Of a stretch of DNA of 64,000 nt, positions 19,221 through 30,059 are shown in pieces (positions within the stretch are counted from its first letter, which is position 1; the number at the start of each line of letters is the position of its first letter). The DNA is taken from positions 620,001 through 684,000 of the forward strand of contig OY723265.1 of the NCBI GenBank assembly GCA_963210315.1, read 5' to 3'. The notes under the pieces were generated by a model that saw only the letters and a program-made list of their open reading frames with translations, was not told where the DNA came from and ran no database searches. Position numbers and translations under genes: made by a program. This DNA comes from Rhynchopus euleeides. Lineage: Eukaryota > Euglenozoa > Diplonemea > Diplonemida > Diplonemidae.

Positions 19221-19505
19221 CATGGATATATTCAGACCTTATTAAGAGATTCCGCGTTTTAACCTCTTAATTCTAAGACCTTAGTTTTTCTGCAGGGGTT
19301 TCCCTATTGGGAAGGGGTTACAGAACATCTTTGCTCAGAAACTGACCTCGGCTCGACGGACTAGGATGGTATCAGCCCAGGAATCTCTCATCCCACCCCC
19401 AATCCTGCAAAAGCCTGCACGGTCCAAATAACATTCGCTTTTTTGCATGCTTGTATGTATGCGCGTTCCTCACTTCCACACCTGGCACACACAAGCAGCC
19501 GCAAT

Positions 19506-21479
19506 ATGGCAAAGAGAGCGGCTGACTCCGATGAGGATTCTATTACTGCGGAGCNNNNNNNNNNNNNNNNNNNNNNNNNNNNNNNNNNNNNNNNNNNNNN
19601 NNNNNNNNNNNNNNNNNNNNNNNNNNNNNNNNNNNNNNNNNNNNNNNNNNNNNNNNNNNNNNNNNNNNNNNNNNNNNNNNNNNNNNNNNNNNNNNNNNNN
19701 NNNNNNNNNNNNNNNNNNNNNNNNNNNNNNNNNNNNNNNNNNNNNNNNNNNNNNGCCAAGCTGAAGGGGGGGAGGTACTGCATGTCGCATGACAACAGTG
19801 GGATTGGCGACACGAAGGCGACGGCCATCATCCTCAGCGCTGTAGGATTCGCCGCATCGCTGATCTTCATACGTCCGGAGGAGCGGAGGGGGAGCCAGAC
19901 CGGGGTCGAGCTGTCGCAGGACATCAAGCGCGAGCTGACGCGCCTCAGCTTGCCCCCCCCCTTCCTCATCAGATCCGACAAGGGCGGGTCCAACGCAGCT
20001 GCAAGCCGTGAACTCGCCGAAGCATTCGGTGTCCCCTTCGTGTCGTGCGTCCCACACTTGGTGAACAACTGTGGCGACGTCTGCGAGACCTGGATGCTGG
20101 CCAACCTGGAGAAGAAGTTCCCGGGGTGTGCCGCCTTCGAGGTGTCCCGCCTACTCAACAACTTGCTGGGCGGGGATGAGAACAAGTATCGGCACAGACG
20201 GTGGGTCGAAGTGCAGATGGAGTGTCTCTCCGGAGTTGCTGTGTCATCGCTGGAGACCATCCTCGGGGAAGTCGAAGAACTCAGGGAGGACTGCACGCCG
20301 CAGGAGGAAGCCGATCTCTTCGAATCGTGCGCCGGGAAGATCCGTGCAGCCCTCCGCCAGCCGAACGAGGCAGTCTCCACCGCTACCACCCTCAAGGATA
20401 TCCTTCCAGCAGCGCATGCTGTTCTCGACGCTGCAAAAAAGAACAACACAAAGGAGAAGGTGCCGGCTGTGAAGTGCCCCCTCCCAGGTGATACTCGGTA
20501 CTCGTCTCGCATCGAAGTGTACACCCACGTGCGCCAGCGCATGAAGGCGCTGTTCGTGTTCGTGAGCACCGAGCTCCAACAGGGCAGTACGACACCCAGC
20601 ATGGGGAAGCTGGGCCAGCTGCTCAAGGATCTGGGGGTCACACGGCTGGAGAAGGAGTTGCTGGAGATGGAGCGGGCAAATTCGCCGATCATGGAGCTGC
20701 TGGCTTCCTACACCACCCCCTCGAAGAAGTCGCACAGCCACTCTGTTTGGGGTGACATGGAGGGGAAGATTCAGGACCTTGACAACATCGCGTACGCCAA
20801 GACGGAAAAAGAGAAAGAATTTCTCGAGCGGGAAAAGAAGTCCCTGGAAGACCTGCTGGATGCCAAGTCCCCAGTCGCAGCTGTCCTCTCAGAGGAGCTG
20901 AAGGTGCGGTGGTGGGGGAACAAGTCGGAGGGGTCGTACTACTACTGGAAGGCGATGAGACACGTGAACCCACGTGCTGTCAAGATCATGGGGAACACTG
21001 ACAACCTGATGTCCTTCCAGGATATCACTGCCTGGATTCCGGCGTTCCGTGAAGTCGAGGAGGCGGCGTGGGTAGAGTATGTGGATCACTCCAAGAAGGA
21101 GGGCATGAAGGGCGATGTGGACTCCTTCTGGCTGAACTACGGGGAGTGCGCGCTGCGTACTCTGTGCCTTGATCTGCTGGCGGTGACTGCATCGACTCTG
21201 GGGTGTGACAGCGTGTTTTCTATCGCGCGCCGTGTGCTCCCCCCGTCCCGCATGGCAGCGCACGCATCAACTCGGGCCCGAATCCTCTTCCATGCCTGCA
21301 ACCAGGACCTACCCAACCAGTTCGACCGGACCCTGCGGAAGGGCTATCCTGCTGCGACTGGGCCGAAAGTCGTCGAGTGGGAGGACGACATTCTCCAGCC
21401 CACCACCATCCCGAAGAATGTGCTGGCTTCTTTCGAAGAGGCAGTCTCTGCCATCAATGCACACGCGTACACCGCGTGA
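19506..21479 (+). CDS. hAT-superfamily transposase (contains assembly gap)
   Basis: Start taken at ATG 19506 (MAKRAADSDED); 19555-19754 is N, so about 66 residues are unknown and the gap length may be nominal. After the gap, SHDNSGIGDTKAT and RSDKGGSNAAASREL, then CVPHLVNNC, resemble the DUF659 catalytic region of hAT transposases. The C-terminal block (WWGNKSEGSYYYWKAM, then LLAVTASTLGCDSVFSIARRVL near the end) matches the hAT dimerisation domain. A BED zinc finger, if any, would lie in the gap. No other stop interrupts the frame, so the copy could be functional. Confidence 0.8.
   Translation: MAKRAADSDEDSITAEXXXXXXXXXXXXXXXXXXXXXXXXXXXXXXXXXXXXXXXXXXXXXXXXXXXXXXXXXXXXXXXXXXXAKLKGGRYCMSHDNSGIGDTKATAIILSAVGFAASLIFIRPEERRGSQTGVELSQDIKRELTRLSLPPPFLIRSDKGGSNAAASRELAEAFGVPFVSCVPHLVNNCGDVCETWMLANLEKKFPGCAAFEVSRLLNNLLGGDENKYRHRRWVEVQMECLSGVAVSSLETILGEVEELREDCTPQEEADLFESCAGKIRAALRQPNEAVSTATTLKDILPAAHAVLDAAKKNNTKEKVPAVKCPLPGDTRYSSRIEVYTHVRQRMKALFVFVSTELQQGSTTPSMGKLGQLLKDLGVTRLEKELLEMERANSPIMELLASYTTPSKKSHSHSVWGDMEGKIQDLDNIAYAKTEKEKEFLEREKKSLEDLLDAKSPVAAVLSEELKVRWWGNKSEGSYYYWKAMRHVNPRAVKIMGNTDNLMSFQDITAWIPAFREVEEAAWVEYVDHSKKEGMKGDVDSFWLNYGECALRTLCLDLLAVTASTLGCDSVFSIARRVLPPSRMAAHASTRARILFHACNQDLPNQFDRTLRKGYPAATGPKVVEWEDDILQPTTIPKNVLASFEEAVSAINAHAYTA
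19555..19754. other. assembly gap (200 N)
   Basis: Exactly 200 N, a usual placeholder length, inside the transposase frame. Confidence 1.
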
Positions 21480-21950
21480 GATGATCCGCTGAGCGGCAAA
21501 ACTCCAACCTGTATTCTGCTGCCGCTCTGTGACTCAAGCGTACTTTTGCAGTGTGGCATTTCTCTCACACTATGTTGCCACTTGCTGCCACGCAAATAAG
21601 AGTCCTCGTGGGGGATGTGAGTGTTGGAGTCAACTGAGTGTGTGGTGGGGGGGGGGGGGGGGCACGAACGTGCGTGTGGTGGGGGCGCGGGGGGCGGGTG
21701 TGTGCAGGAACCTGCTGGGTTCACCCGCTGTCAACGTAATATTGCTGAAGATCGAACTAAGGTCTTAACCTCTGAGTGTAAGACCTTAAAGAGGTTACAC
21801 TAAGAGGTTTAAGACCTTAATTAAGGGGATTCAGATGTTGGGCTTTTTTGGGCCGTTTATGGACTAAGGTCTTAATCTAAGAGGAGGAGGAGGTAGATTT
21901 GGCGAAAAAAATTCCTCTCTTATTAAGATCTGAATACATCCATGCAACAG

Positions 21951-22108
21951 ACTGCATTTCCGGAACTCGAAACAGGGCGGAATTGACTGCTAGGTATACC
22001 GCGGAATTCACAGTGGTATCACAACTCAAAATTGTCAAAAAAAATTACAAATAGCTGCTGCCCAAGTAAACGACTATAATAATATACGGTATTTCTGACT
22101 TTGGCTGA
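21951..22108. other. AT-rich spacer in segment X
   Basis: Matches 40707-40865. Nothing recognisable. Confidence 0.5.
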
Positions 22109-24870
22109 TATATAGTGTTCGCAAGGATCCGGGAGGTGGAAGCATTGGCAACGTTGAACTGACGACAGAAGCTAATGCAACCGAGTGAATCTCAAGAGAG
22201 AAGGTAGCAACGACAGTTTGTGTTCTTCGAACGCAGAACACCCCACCAGCCTGCCGGGCGTGTGAAGTGTTCGCAAGGATCCGCACGGTGAAAAGTTTCC
22301 TGAGTTGGCTACGCCGAACTTACAAAAACTAATGCAACCGAGTGAATCTCAAGAGAGAAGGTAGCAACGACAGTTTGTGTTCTTCGAACGCAGAACACCT
22401 CTGGGTTCCCTCTTAGGGACTAGACTCCCCCCCCCCCCCCTTTCACCATAACGTGGAAGAGAAAACACACCCAATCCCTGGTAGGTCGAGGTGGACTTCC
22501 TCTAGACACATGACCAGGTATCATCATCATGATAAAAACGGTGCGTTGGGGTCGGAAAAAACCGTTCGGAGTTCACGAATGCGTGGGACTCGGTGTTCCC
22601 CTCTGCTGTGGGAGGTGATCCTGATTGGTCACTCTCCACCACAGGCAAACTGACTCTACGATCCGGATTCCCTTCCTTCTACCGGCTTGCGTATCTGCGT
22701 CGAACACACATTTGCATCCCTCATGACGTCTTGCAGCAAGTCCGGGAGGATGATAATAGGGGGGGACAACGAACGCCCTGTGTCGATGGGGGCCACGCAA
22801 CCACGTGTATATTTGTCCGCTCGCTGGCCATCCGTGTTGACCCACTCCACCGACACGGAGCACTCTGCAGCCTCACACAAACGAAAAATGTAACTCAGCA
22901 TACTGTTTGCGAGTGTATTCTTCGAGTGGGTGGCTTTGATGCTCGCCACCACAGCCGCGTTGTCTACCATGAACTTTATGTCATGACGCGGGTAGGACGA
23001 TGTGCACCAAACCACCCCTGCCACGACTGCTAAAAGTTCTTTGATATAAATATGCATGGACGAGGTGCACCCCCCAAACGAGTCCTGCAACACGGTGTCT
23101 GGAGATAGAACTGCCCAAGAGTGCGATGACGCATCCGTCCACAACAGAATCGGGGAGCGGACCGGTTTTTTGTATACCCACTCGTTCCGCAGGATTTCCT
23201 GTCGCGCAGAGATCAGAGTATCCACTTCAGACGACGACAGCTCGACCCGAGAGTCCCATCTGCTCTTTTCCGCCCCCACTGTCGTCGACACCCTCCTGGA
23301 CAAGTTCAGCACACACGATGACCAGCACAAAGGGCGCTGTGAAGCAAAAAGAAACCAGATAATCCCGCCGCACAGCACTGCCACATCTCTCGCACACACG
23401 CGCTTCAAATCCACATCTACCCATTGCTGGGCTGTGGTGTATTTTTTAACCCACGCCGGGTCTAGGCGGTAGCGGGAGAGCTGGAGTTGGAATTCCAGAC
23501 CCACAGCCGTAAACGACTGGCGGGCCTCCCCGTAGCCTTCGCCCGGCTTGAGCTTGAGGTTCACCCACCTGCAGCGCTCCGAGAAACTGGCATGCTTTGC
23601 ACGGGCTTCCTCCTCCGACGAACCCAATACCAAAAAATTATCCACCCAGACTTCCCCCTCAGAATCCGGGAGCAGCGCCCGACCCGCCTGCTGGGCGATG
23701 CACGGGGCCCAACTCCACCCCATTGGGAGGACTCTGAGGACGAACGTGTGGAAATCATTTCTTTTTGAGGCGAATCTTAAACCAAAAAAAGAGGCAACCT
23801 GGGGGGAGACCCCGTATTGGTAGAAACAGCTTAAAGCATCCTCCTGGATGCACCACTTTGCCCCCAGAATCCTCGCCACGAACACTTGCAAAAGAGATAA
23901 ACCCATCGGGGGGGGTCTCAACATGAGGTTGTTCAATTTTACCCCATTCACCACTAACCTGGAGTCCACCCCCGATGACTTGGGCACTGTGAATGCGCCC
24001 AGCACAACTTTTACTGGGAAAGGAGGGGAGGATATCACACCACACTTTAAAAGAGGTTTTTTGTGTTTAAGCATGTGCCTCGAGACTGCCCTTCTCAGGG
24101 ACTCGTCCTCCATATCCACGCCCTCCCTGAAGTTGCTCCGAAACGTAGTCGGGCATGTTAACATTTTAAAAAGAAACGGAAGGATGGGGGGACACGCAGG
24201 GAGTACAAGAAAGTTCTCCAGTATCACCCGAGACGAGGAGATGGGGGCCAGCGGCAGGCGGCAAACCTTCACCCGCGGCAGGGACCTGCGAGGCGCCCCC
24301 GGTGTAGAGGACGTGGACTCACTTTGGACCACGTTTCCCTCGTACGCCGGAAAAAAATCGGGCCCGAAATCATCCGGGGGGTCGTACCGCACTCCCCAAC
24401 CCTTCACTCGAGACCCTCCGCCAGCATGGCCGAGAGGGCTAGGGACTCCCGCGCCGCCGGGAGATCCTCCAGAGGAAGATAGTGCAACAGACTCGCCACA
24501 CTGGAGTGGCGAGAGATGCACAGCAGCTTCTCCAGAGAGACCCCCCGGCGGAAGAGGTCCACCAGCGCCCCCCGCCGGACGGAGTGGACCGACAGGGAGG
24601 GGTTCACGCGTTTGATAACGCGGGCGAACAACCCGTGGGGGAAAGGGAACAGGCGGCTTCCGTTTGTGGGGTCGGGGGGGGCCAGCATCTGCAACATCTG
24701 CCGGGAGGCAGCAGGCAGAGCCAACAATGTCACCCGACCCTCCTGAAAAGGGTCGGACTTCGTCCCCGACCAATCCACCACAAGTTCCTGGCCGCGGAAG
24801 CGGACCCTGTCCCAACGCAACGCCCGGACATCCCCTCCCCTTGCCGCCCCCACCCACATCACCTCGAAGG
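22109..24870 (-). mobile_element. tyrosine-recombinase retroelement (DIRS/VIPER-like), partial copy in unit 1
   Basis: Parts in sense (minus) order: C-terminal part of a tyrosine recombinase (24862-24404), reverse transcriptase and RNase H (about 24430-22656), then a repeat region at 22109-22400 with two ~130-bp units that include TGTTCGCAAGGATCCG and GAACGCAGAACACC. Its upstream end coincides with the duplication junction at 24870. The frames are open. Same age as the duplicated copy at 40981-43960. Confidence 0.85.
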
Positions 24871-24871
24871 C
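24870..24871. other. tandem-duplication junction
   Basis: Left of the junction ACCTCGAAGG matches 43616-43625; right of it CCTGTGTCCC matches 3897-3906. The two parental breakpoints share only GC. Confidence 0.85.
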
Positions 24872-24931
24872 CTGTGTCCCAGGCGTTGGGTCTGATGAAT
24901 AGCGTGGCGGAGGGCATGGCGTGCCCTCGGT

Positions 24932-27208
24932 TCAGCAAGGGATGAACAGCGGTGGGGTGGAGGAGTTCTGCGAGGTGGTGCTGTCGACAGACTGTGCCGT
25001 GATGCTGGCAAAGGGGCTCACGCCGTGCGGCAGCTCCGAGACAGCTTCGGCACTGGACATGATGATGGTGCCGGAGAGCGTGACCTCCAGCACGGGGGGC
25101 GTGAAGTTCTGCGGGGACAGGGTTGTGATGAAGGCGGCAAACCAGAGGAGGAATTTGCTGGCCAGCTGTGCATCAGCCGCCACGGTCTCGTGCACGATGT
25201 TGCACGCAGCGGCGAGGTCGTGCTGCTCCAGCAGCATGCGCAGGGCAGACTCGACACCCAGCTTCGACTCGTCCAAAGCCTGCAGGCAGTACATCCACTC
25301 GCCTTGTGGCATTGACTTCTGGCACTCAAACACGACAACTGTGTCCAGGGGGCGCCACCGCCCTTGCGATGAGGTGACAGGGAAGAACGGCGCATTCTTA
25401 GTCACACTGCTGTGATTCAACAGAGCAGCAGCACACAGCGTCGGGGCGCGCGTGGCCTGTGCAGTGCGCGCGAGGACATCAGCTTCAGCAACTGCCCCAC
25501 CCAGGATGTGGAAGGTCTGTGTGGTGGTGTTGCCCAGGTAGCAGCACAGGGAGGGCGCGCTGTACACCCCGCAGTGGTGCTGGCTGTCGTTGATCCCGGT
25601 GGCGGCACGCATCGCCTTTGCCACGGGTGAGGTGGTTACGAGGGTCCCGACAGCACCCCACGTCACCACCACGCTGTCCTCCAGTACCTTGTGCACGCAG
25701 CCCTTCGACACGCCAGAGCAGAACAGCACAGTCTTCAAGAACTCCTGCTGGGTTGACTCCGCAGCCGTACGCTTGTCGTATGCGACATGAGGGCGGACAC
25801 ACATCACAAGCACGCGCTGCCTTGACTTCATGTGCATCACATCGAGGTTGGCGAGGGCCGCTCTGCTCGTCTCATCTGAGACAGACCCGCGGCGAGGGCC
25901 TATGTCATCACGGCCCTTGTTCTCTCTCTCTTTGGTATGTGTGGAGGACACAACCGACTGTGTGTCGCCGCGTGAGGTGCTGCGACGGTGTGGGTTCGGT
26001 GACTGTGTGAGCTCTACCGTCGAAGGTTTGCTGAGGCCCCCGTTGTCGCTGTGGCTGCTGTCGTCAGCCTCGCCACGCACGGTCTGGATGACGTGCTGCG
26101 GGATGTACTTCACAAACTCCTGCATCATGAGGAGGATGCTCTTCATGGCTGTCTGCACCCTGTCGGGGTTCTCGAGGTCGTGCAGCTTCTCCAGCGTCTT
26201 GAAGTCCAGCACCGCCACCGCCTCGGCCATGTCTGCGGCGATGGTCGCAGCGCCGTACATCCGCTCCACGCGCTGCTGGTGCTTCCGCCTGTTGTTCCAG
26301 AACATGGCACCTGCAATCAGGAGCGCCAGCCCAAGCGCTCCACTCACGACAGAGGCAGTAATCACGACCCCCTCATCCACTGTCGCAGACGCGTCGTACT
26401 TCACAGTCGTCTTCAGCGTGCTGCCGCCTTCGATGTCCAGCCCCTGCTCCACAAGCACCTCTGCCATGCTGCCGTCATACGGCGGGCTCCTGCACGACAC
26501 CACGTTCTGAGTCAGGTACGTCAGGTCGGTGCACGGCTTGCCCGCCACAGACACACGCAGGTGGCTGGCGAGCGTGTCAGGCCCGCACAGGTTGCCCACC
26601 GTGGCACGCAGCAGGCTGCCGCCCTCAGGTTTGCACCCACCCCCGCAGGCAGGCGGCTCCACGAGGACAATCTTCGGGGCAGGCTGCACCACAAGGTACT
26701 CGATGCCGGCACCAGGCTCGCGCGTGTGCAGACGCAGCGAGTGGTTCCCAGCTCCGAAGTGATGGCACTGCTGCTCCAGCCTCCTGTCGGCTGCTGATTT
26801 GGGGGCGAAGACGTCAAGCTCCCACTCCACATGATACGCGTTGCCGTGTGGGATCGACCAGAGCGACACATCCGTTGCTGCATCTGCACGCAAGTCGATC
26901 GCCGCCCAGAACGAGTCCGCCATCTGATCCGGAGCAAATATGTGCGCAACAAGCTGCGACAGCTGCGGCCTCTCCAACTGAAACATCAATTCGACGTATC
27001 CCGACTCACCAGACTTCGCAAGGCTGCCGTTGGGATCCTTCACAAAACAGTCGAAAGGGTCTGAGCCTGCGTATGCACCCACGACAACACCGTCCGATGT
27101 GATGTTGTACATCTGCAGCGGCGAATGCACCTCAGATGCGTTGCTGAACACGACCTGCCTCCCACACGCAGCGTGCAGAACCGCAAAGCCGCACAGCAAG
27201 CGCAGCAT
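24932..27208 (-). CDS. IPT/cyclase-like membrane receptor (copy 2)
   Basis: Protein identical to that of 3958-6234, with the same signal peptide, ectodomain, TM helix (281-304) and cyclase-like region. Complete frame and identical sequence point to a very recent duplication or, less likely, an assembly duplication. Confidence 0.75.
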   Translation of the reverse strand: MLRLLCGFAVLHAACGRQVVFSNASEVHSPLQMYNITSDGVVVGAYAGSDPFDCFVKDPNGSLAKSGESGYVELMFQLERPQLSQLVAHIFAPDQMADSFWAAIDLRADAATDVSLWSIPHGNAYHVEWELDVFAPKSAADRRLEQQCHHFGAGNHSLRLHTREPGAGIEYLVVQPAPKIVLVEPPACGGGCKPEGGSLLRATVGNLCGPDTLASHLRVSVAGKPCTDLTYLTQNVVSCRSPPYDGSMAEVLVEQGLDIEGGSTLKTTVKYDASATVDEGVVITASVVSGALGLALLIAGAMFWNNRRKHQQRVERMYGAATIAADMAEAVAVLDFKTLEKLHDLENPDRVQTAMKSILLMMQEFVKYIPQHVIQTVRGEADDSSHSDNGGLSKPSTVELTQSPNPHRRSTSRGDTQSVVSSTHTKERENKGRDDIGPRRGSVSDETSRAALANLDVMHMKSRQRVLVMCVRPHVAYDKRTAAESTQQEFLKTVLFCSGVSKGCVHKVLEDSVVVTWGAVGTLVTTSPVAKAMRAATGINDSQHHCGVYSAPSLCCYLGNTTTQTFHILGGAVAEADVLARTAQATRAPTLCAAALLNHSSVTKNAPFFPVTSSQGRWRPLDTVVVFECQKSMPQGEWMYCLQALDESKLGVESALRMLLEQHDLAAACNIVHETVAADAQLASKFLLWFAAFITTLSPQNFTPPVLEVTLSGTIIMSSAEAVSELPHGVSPFASITAQSVDSTTSQNSSTPPLFIPC

Positions 27209-27362
27209 TTTCCCTGCCTTGCGGCACCACCACCTGCAGGGTGTGTGTGGACAACAGTGATCACATCGAGCACACAGGGCGCACCCCCCCTCCACAATAC
27301 CCTCAAAGCAACGACGATGGGTGGGGTTGGGGTCTGGCCGATAGTCGTTACACACCCCCAGC

Positions 27363-29258
27363 TCACACCTGCCCACATGGCAGTGATTGCGGACCTTCCC
27401 CTAGCGGACGGGGCACGCTGCTGCCGACAACACAATCACCAGCCATCATGACCGGCCGGCTGGCCTGCACAAACCTGAGAAGCTGCTGCAGCCCACCCTC
27501 CGGCGGTGCGGACGACTGGCGAACCGCACCGCCCTTGGGAGCCTGCCCGGGTATACTTGTCACTGTCGCAAAACCTGCACACCCCCCACCACTGCCACCG
27601 CCGCCACCCGGTAGGATGGCACCCAGCCTCTCGGGCTCCGTCAGCTCACCTGCGGCACACAGCAGCTGGTCCGTCTCTGCAAGCCCCGTCACAATGGCAC
27701 CCTTCGGCCGCCACGCGGCACGCAGTGCCGCCTTGTGACACTGATTCTTCCGCGGCTTCGGCGCATGTGGGGGCGCCGCAAGGTGCGCCAGCTTGTGCGG
27801 AAGCACAGCGCTTGGCGGGCGCGACCTGCCGCGACGCCCCCCCACGCCAGCCCCGGCAGCCTGCGGCAGTGCAGGCGTGCTGCTGCCCCTCGCCTTGTCC
27901 CCCCTCCCCACCACCACCGCACTCTCGGGCCTGGGGTTTGCACTGAGCTTCCGCACGTAGCTGCGCTGCGGCACTGCCGCTGGCAGCGACGGCGGCGGCA
28001 GCGGCTCCAACCGCAGCAGCTCCTGCGACGCATCGTGGCGGAACCGACCCACGCCGAGGCCCTGCGGATTGCTCCCGCTCAGCGCCGTCAGCCCCGCCTG
28101 CCCCTTCAGCACGTTGCTCTGCCGCGGCGATACGGGCCTGTCTGCGATTGACAGCATCCCGGGGGGTGCGAAGGTGATGCCCACCTCTGCGCTGTTTTCA
28201 TACGACGCAGCCTGCTCCTTGCGGCGCTGCTGCTCCTTCAGGAGGTGCGTCTCGCGCCAGCGGTCCATCTTCTGCCGCTGCGCCGCCTCCGTCAGGAAGA
28301 CCACCTTCTCCAGGGCAGCGAAGTCGTTGCTGAGGGAGTACATCGCGACATTCCCAAAGACACGCACCAGGAGGTCCGCCGCAAGCGCGATGTACTCCTC
28401 AGGCTCGGTGCTGGAGGTCCACGTGTCGATAACCTCCAGAAGGCTTTCGCAGAAGGCATCGAAAGACACGCCTTCTGTTGGCTGTTCCGTGGCGGAGTCT
28501 ACCTCGCTAAGCATGCCCAGAACCCCCGGTGCGGTGGTGCGTGCGGTGTCGAAGGCAAAATCCGACTCGAATGCCTCCACGCTCGGTGTGGCTTCTTCCC
28601 CGCAGAGCTCGGCATGCAGGCGGACTTCGTTGAGGCAGTACGCCAGGCGGGGGAGGCGTGCGTTGTAGCAGTCCACACCGGTTTTATCCGTCACCAGCCT
28701 GCCCCACCACCTCCCGCAGACCCGGCGGTATTCAGCGGATGCCAGGATCCCGGTGCGGCGCGTGCTGTGGTATGCCCGTTTGGAGGTCAGCGCATGCGCC
28801 CGAGCTGCGCCATCCCAATGCGCCAGGAGGTCTTCCTCCGAATCATCGGTGTCAGCGGCGCTGCCCCCGCACCAGCGGGCGAAGCACTGCCGGGGGTGGC
28901 GCACGGAGAGGTGGTGGCGCGAATCGAAGGGGCACAGCTTCGGCGCAACGATGAAGACGTGAGCCCAGCGGATATCCACCCGGTGGGTACCCCCGCTCAT
29001 CCCGGGCACCGGCCCCTGGGGCAGCACGGAGGCCTGCAGGTCGGCCCCATCGATGGCAGGGGTGATCGCCGCCCTGGCTGCCGGTGCCGAATGCTGCGGC
29101 TGCACGGCTGGGCGGCAGAGGAACGACGGGGTGGGCTTGTCTCCCAGCGGCTCCTCCTCCCACCCCTGGGCACCCGAGTCGTCGGAATCAAGCGTGGCCT
29201 CATGGTCAAAGGGGTGGGCCACCTCTGAGTTCCTCCGGTTTGCCACGTCCCAAGGCAT
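27363..29258 (-). CDS. helical, proline/glycine-rich protein (copy 2)
   Basis: Identical to 6389-8284; the same uncertainty over start and 3' end applies. Sits between the receptor and the WW/EF-hand gene on the same strand. Confidence 0.55.
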   Translation of the reverse strand: MPWDVANRRNSEVAHPFDHEATLDSDDSGAQGWEEEPLGDKPTPSFLCRPAVQPQHSAPAARAAITPAIDGADLQASVLPQGPVPGMSGGTHRVDIRWAHVFIVAPKLCPFDSRHHLSVRHPRQCFARWCGGSAADTDDSEEDLLAHWDGAARAHALTSKRAYHSTRRTGILASAEYRRVCGRWWGRLVTDKTGVDCYNARLPRLAYCLNEVRLHAELCGEEATPSVEAFESDFAFDTARTTAPGVLGMLSEVDSATEQPTEGVSFDAFCESLLEVIDTWTSSTEPEEYIALAADLLVRVFGNVAMYSLSNDFAALEKVVFLTEAAQRQKMDRWRETHLLKEQQRRKEQAASYENSAEVGITFAPPGMLSIADRPVSPRQSNVLKGQAGLTALSGSNPQGLGVGRFRHDASQELLRLEPLPPPSLPAAVPQRSYVRKLSANPRPESAVVVGRGDKARGSSTPALPQAAGAGVGGRRGRSRPPSAVLPHKLAHLAAPPHAPKPRKNQCHKAALRAAWRPKGAIVTGLAETDQLLCAAGELTEPERLGAILPGGGGGSGGGCAGFATVTSIPGQAPKGGAVRQSSAPPEGGLQQLLRFVQASRPVMMAGDCVVGSSVPRPLGEGPQSLPCGQV

Positions 29259-29371
29259 GATGCGATGGAGAAGGTCGGCGCATCCGGGGGGTGGTGGTGT
29301 GTGGGAGGTGGGGCTGTGTGCCAGGGTGTGTGTGATTTGTCGGGAGAGTGGCGGCGAGCAAAGTAGACCAA

Positions 29372-29479
29372 GGGGGTCTTCGCTGGTCGACAAACTTCGA
29401 CAAACTTCGTCAGTTTTCAGCCAATTCAACAGGAAATGCACCAAAATGCACTGACGATCACCCCGTAGCGAAGACCCCC
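29372..29479 (+). mobile_element. 108-bp MITE (duplicate of 8398-8505)
   Basis: Same TIRs and CAA flanks; moved with the segmental duplication rather than by transposition. Confidence 0.88.
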
Positions 29480-30059
29480 CAACACCCTTTTGGCAATCGC
29501 TGCTGCAGGTGGTGGTCCTGGAAGACGCACCCCCCCCACCCCACAGCTGTGCACGGCAGGGTCGCTGACAAGGCTCGGGGGATGTTGAGGAGAGGGACAC
29601 TGCTGGTTTGCGTTCTACCACCCCCTCCCAACAGCTTTCTTTCGCACAAATATAACACAAGTTTCTCTCTCTGTATCGCTCTCTCTCTCTCTCCCCGCCC
29701 CCCCACGTCTCCACATTGTGTACACATGAAAAGGGCACACCCGCCCCAAGCACCCCTTCCCCACACCATCACCCCCACCCACCCACACGCCTCCTCAAAT
29801 AATACAGTACAGCATCCGGGGCATGCCTGGAAAAAAATTCAAAATGTGGAAAGGAAAGAAGCTATCACTCTATATGCCTTCGCCCAGAGAAATGCGGGTG
29901 AGTGCATCTTGAGAGAACATAATACGAAGAGAAAAAAAAACCCCCCCCACCCCACCCCCTCCCGGCTGCAAAGCGGCACATTTGGCACACAGTGTGGCCA
30001 GTGTGGCACAGGGGGGAGGACACCCCCATCCATTCCCCTCCCTCCCATTGTGGAACACA
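29480..30059. other. non-coding spacer or intron (duplicate of 8506-9085)
   Basis: Polypyrimidine and CT repeats; no gene seen. Confidence 0.5.

Larger units (their letters stand above)
19221..21944 (+). mobile_element. hAT-like DNA transposon
   Basis: TIRs CATGGATATATTCAGA (left) and, inverted at the right, CATGGATGTATTCAGA, extending to CTTAATAAGAGA-like sequence. Flanked by CAACAG at 19215-19220 and 21945-21950, while segment X2 has one CAACAG at 40701-40706: a clean filled/empty pair. Subterminal AAGGTCTTA and TAAGACCTT motifs recur near both ends, as transposase-binding repeats do in hAT elements. A 6-bp duplication is shorter than the usual 8 bp of hAT. Confidence 0.88.
3896..24870. 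repeat. tandem segmental duplication, unit 1 (about 21 kb)
   Basis: Bases 3896-10676 match 24870-31650 at a constant offset of 20974, with identical proteins from all host genes. The right part (17966-24869) matches 39449-43624 once a 2.73-kb insertion is allowed for. Unit order is host genes, then repeats, then the tyrosine-recombinase retroelement. The junction to unit 2 is at 24870, where retroelement sequence found continuous at 43620-43630 is joined to the sequence that begins unit 1. Confidence 0.9.
17966..24870. repeat. segment X of unit 1
   Basis: Matches 39449-43625. Difference: a 2724-bp hAT-like insertion at 19221 in this copy. 17966-18460 holds non-coding sequence with GAGACCCTGTGAAGT repeats and no credible gene. 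Confidence 0.85.

Noticed and set aside
22656-24430. Plus-strand open frames opposite the RT (for example 23848-24615)
   Set aside because: They are shadows of the minus-strand RT frame.
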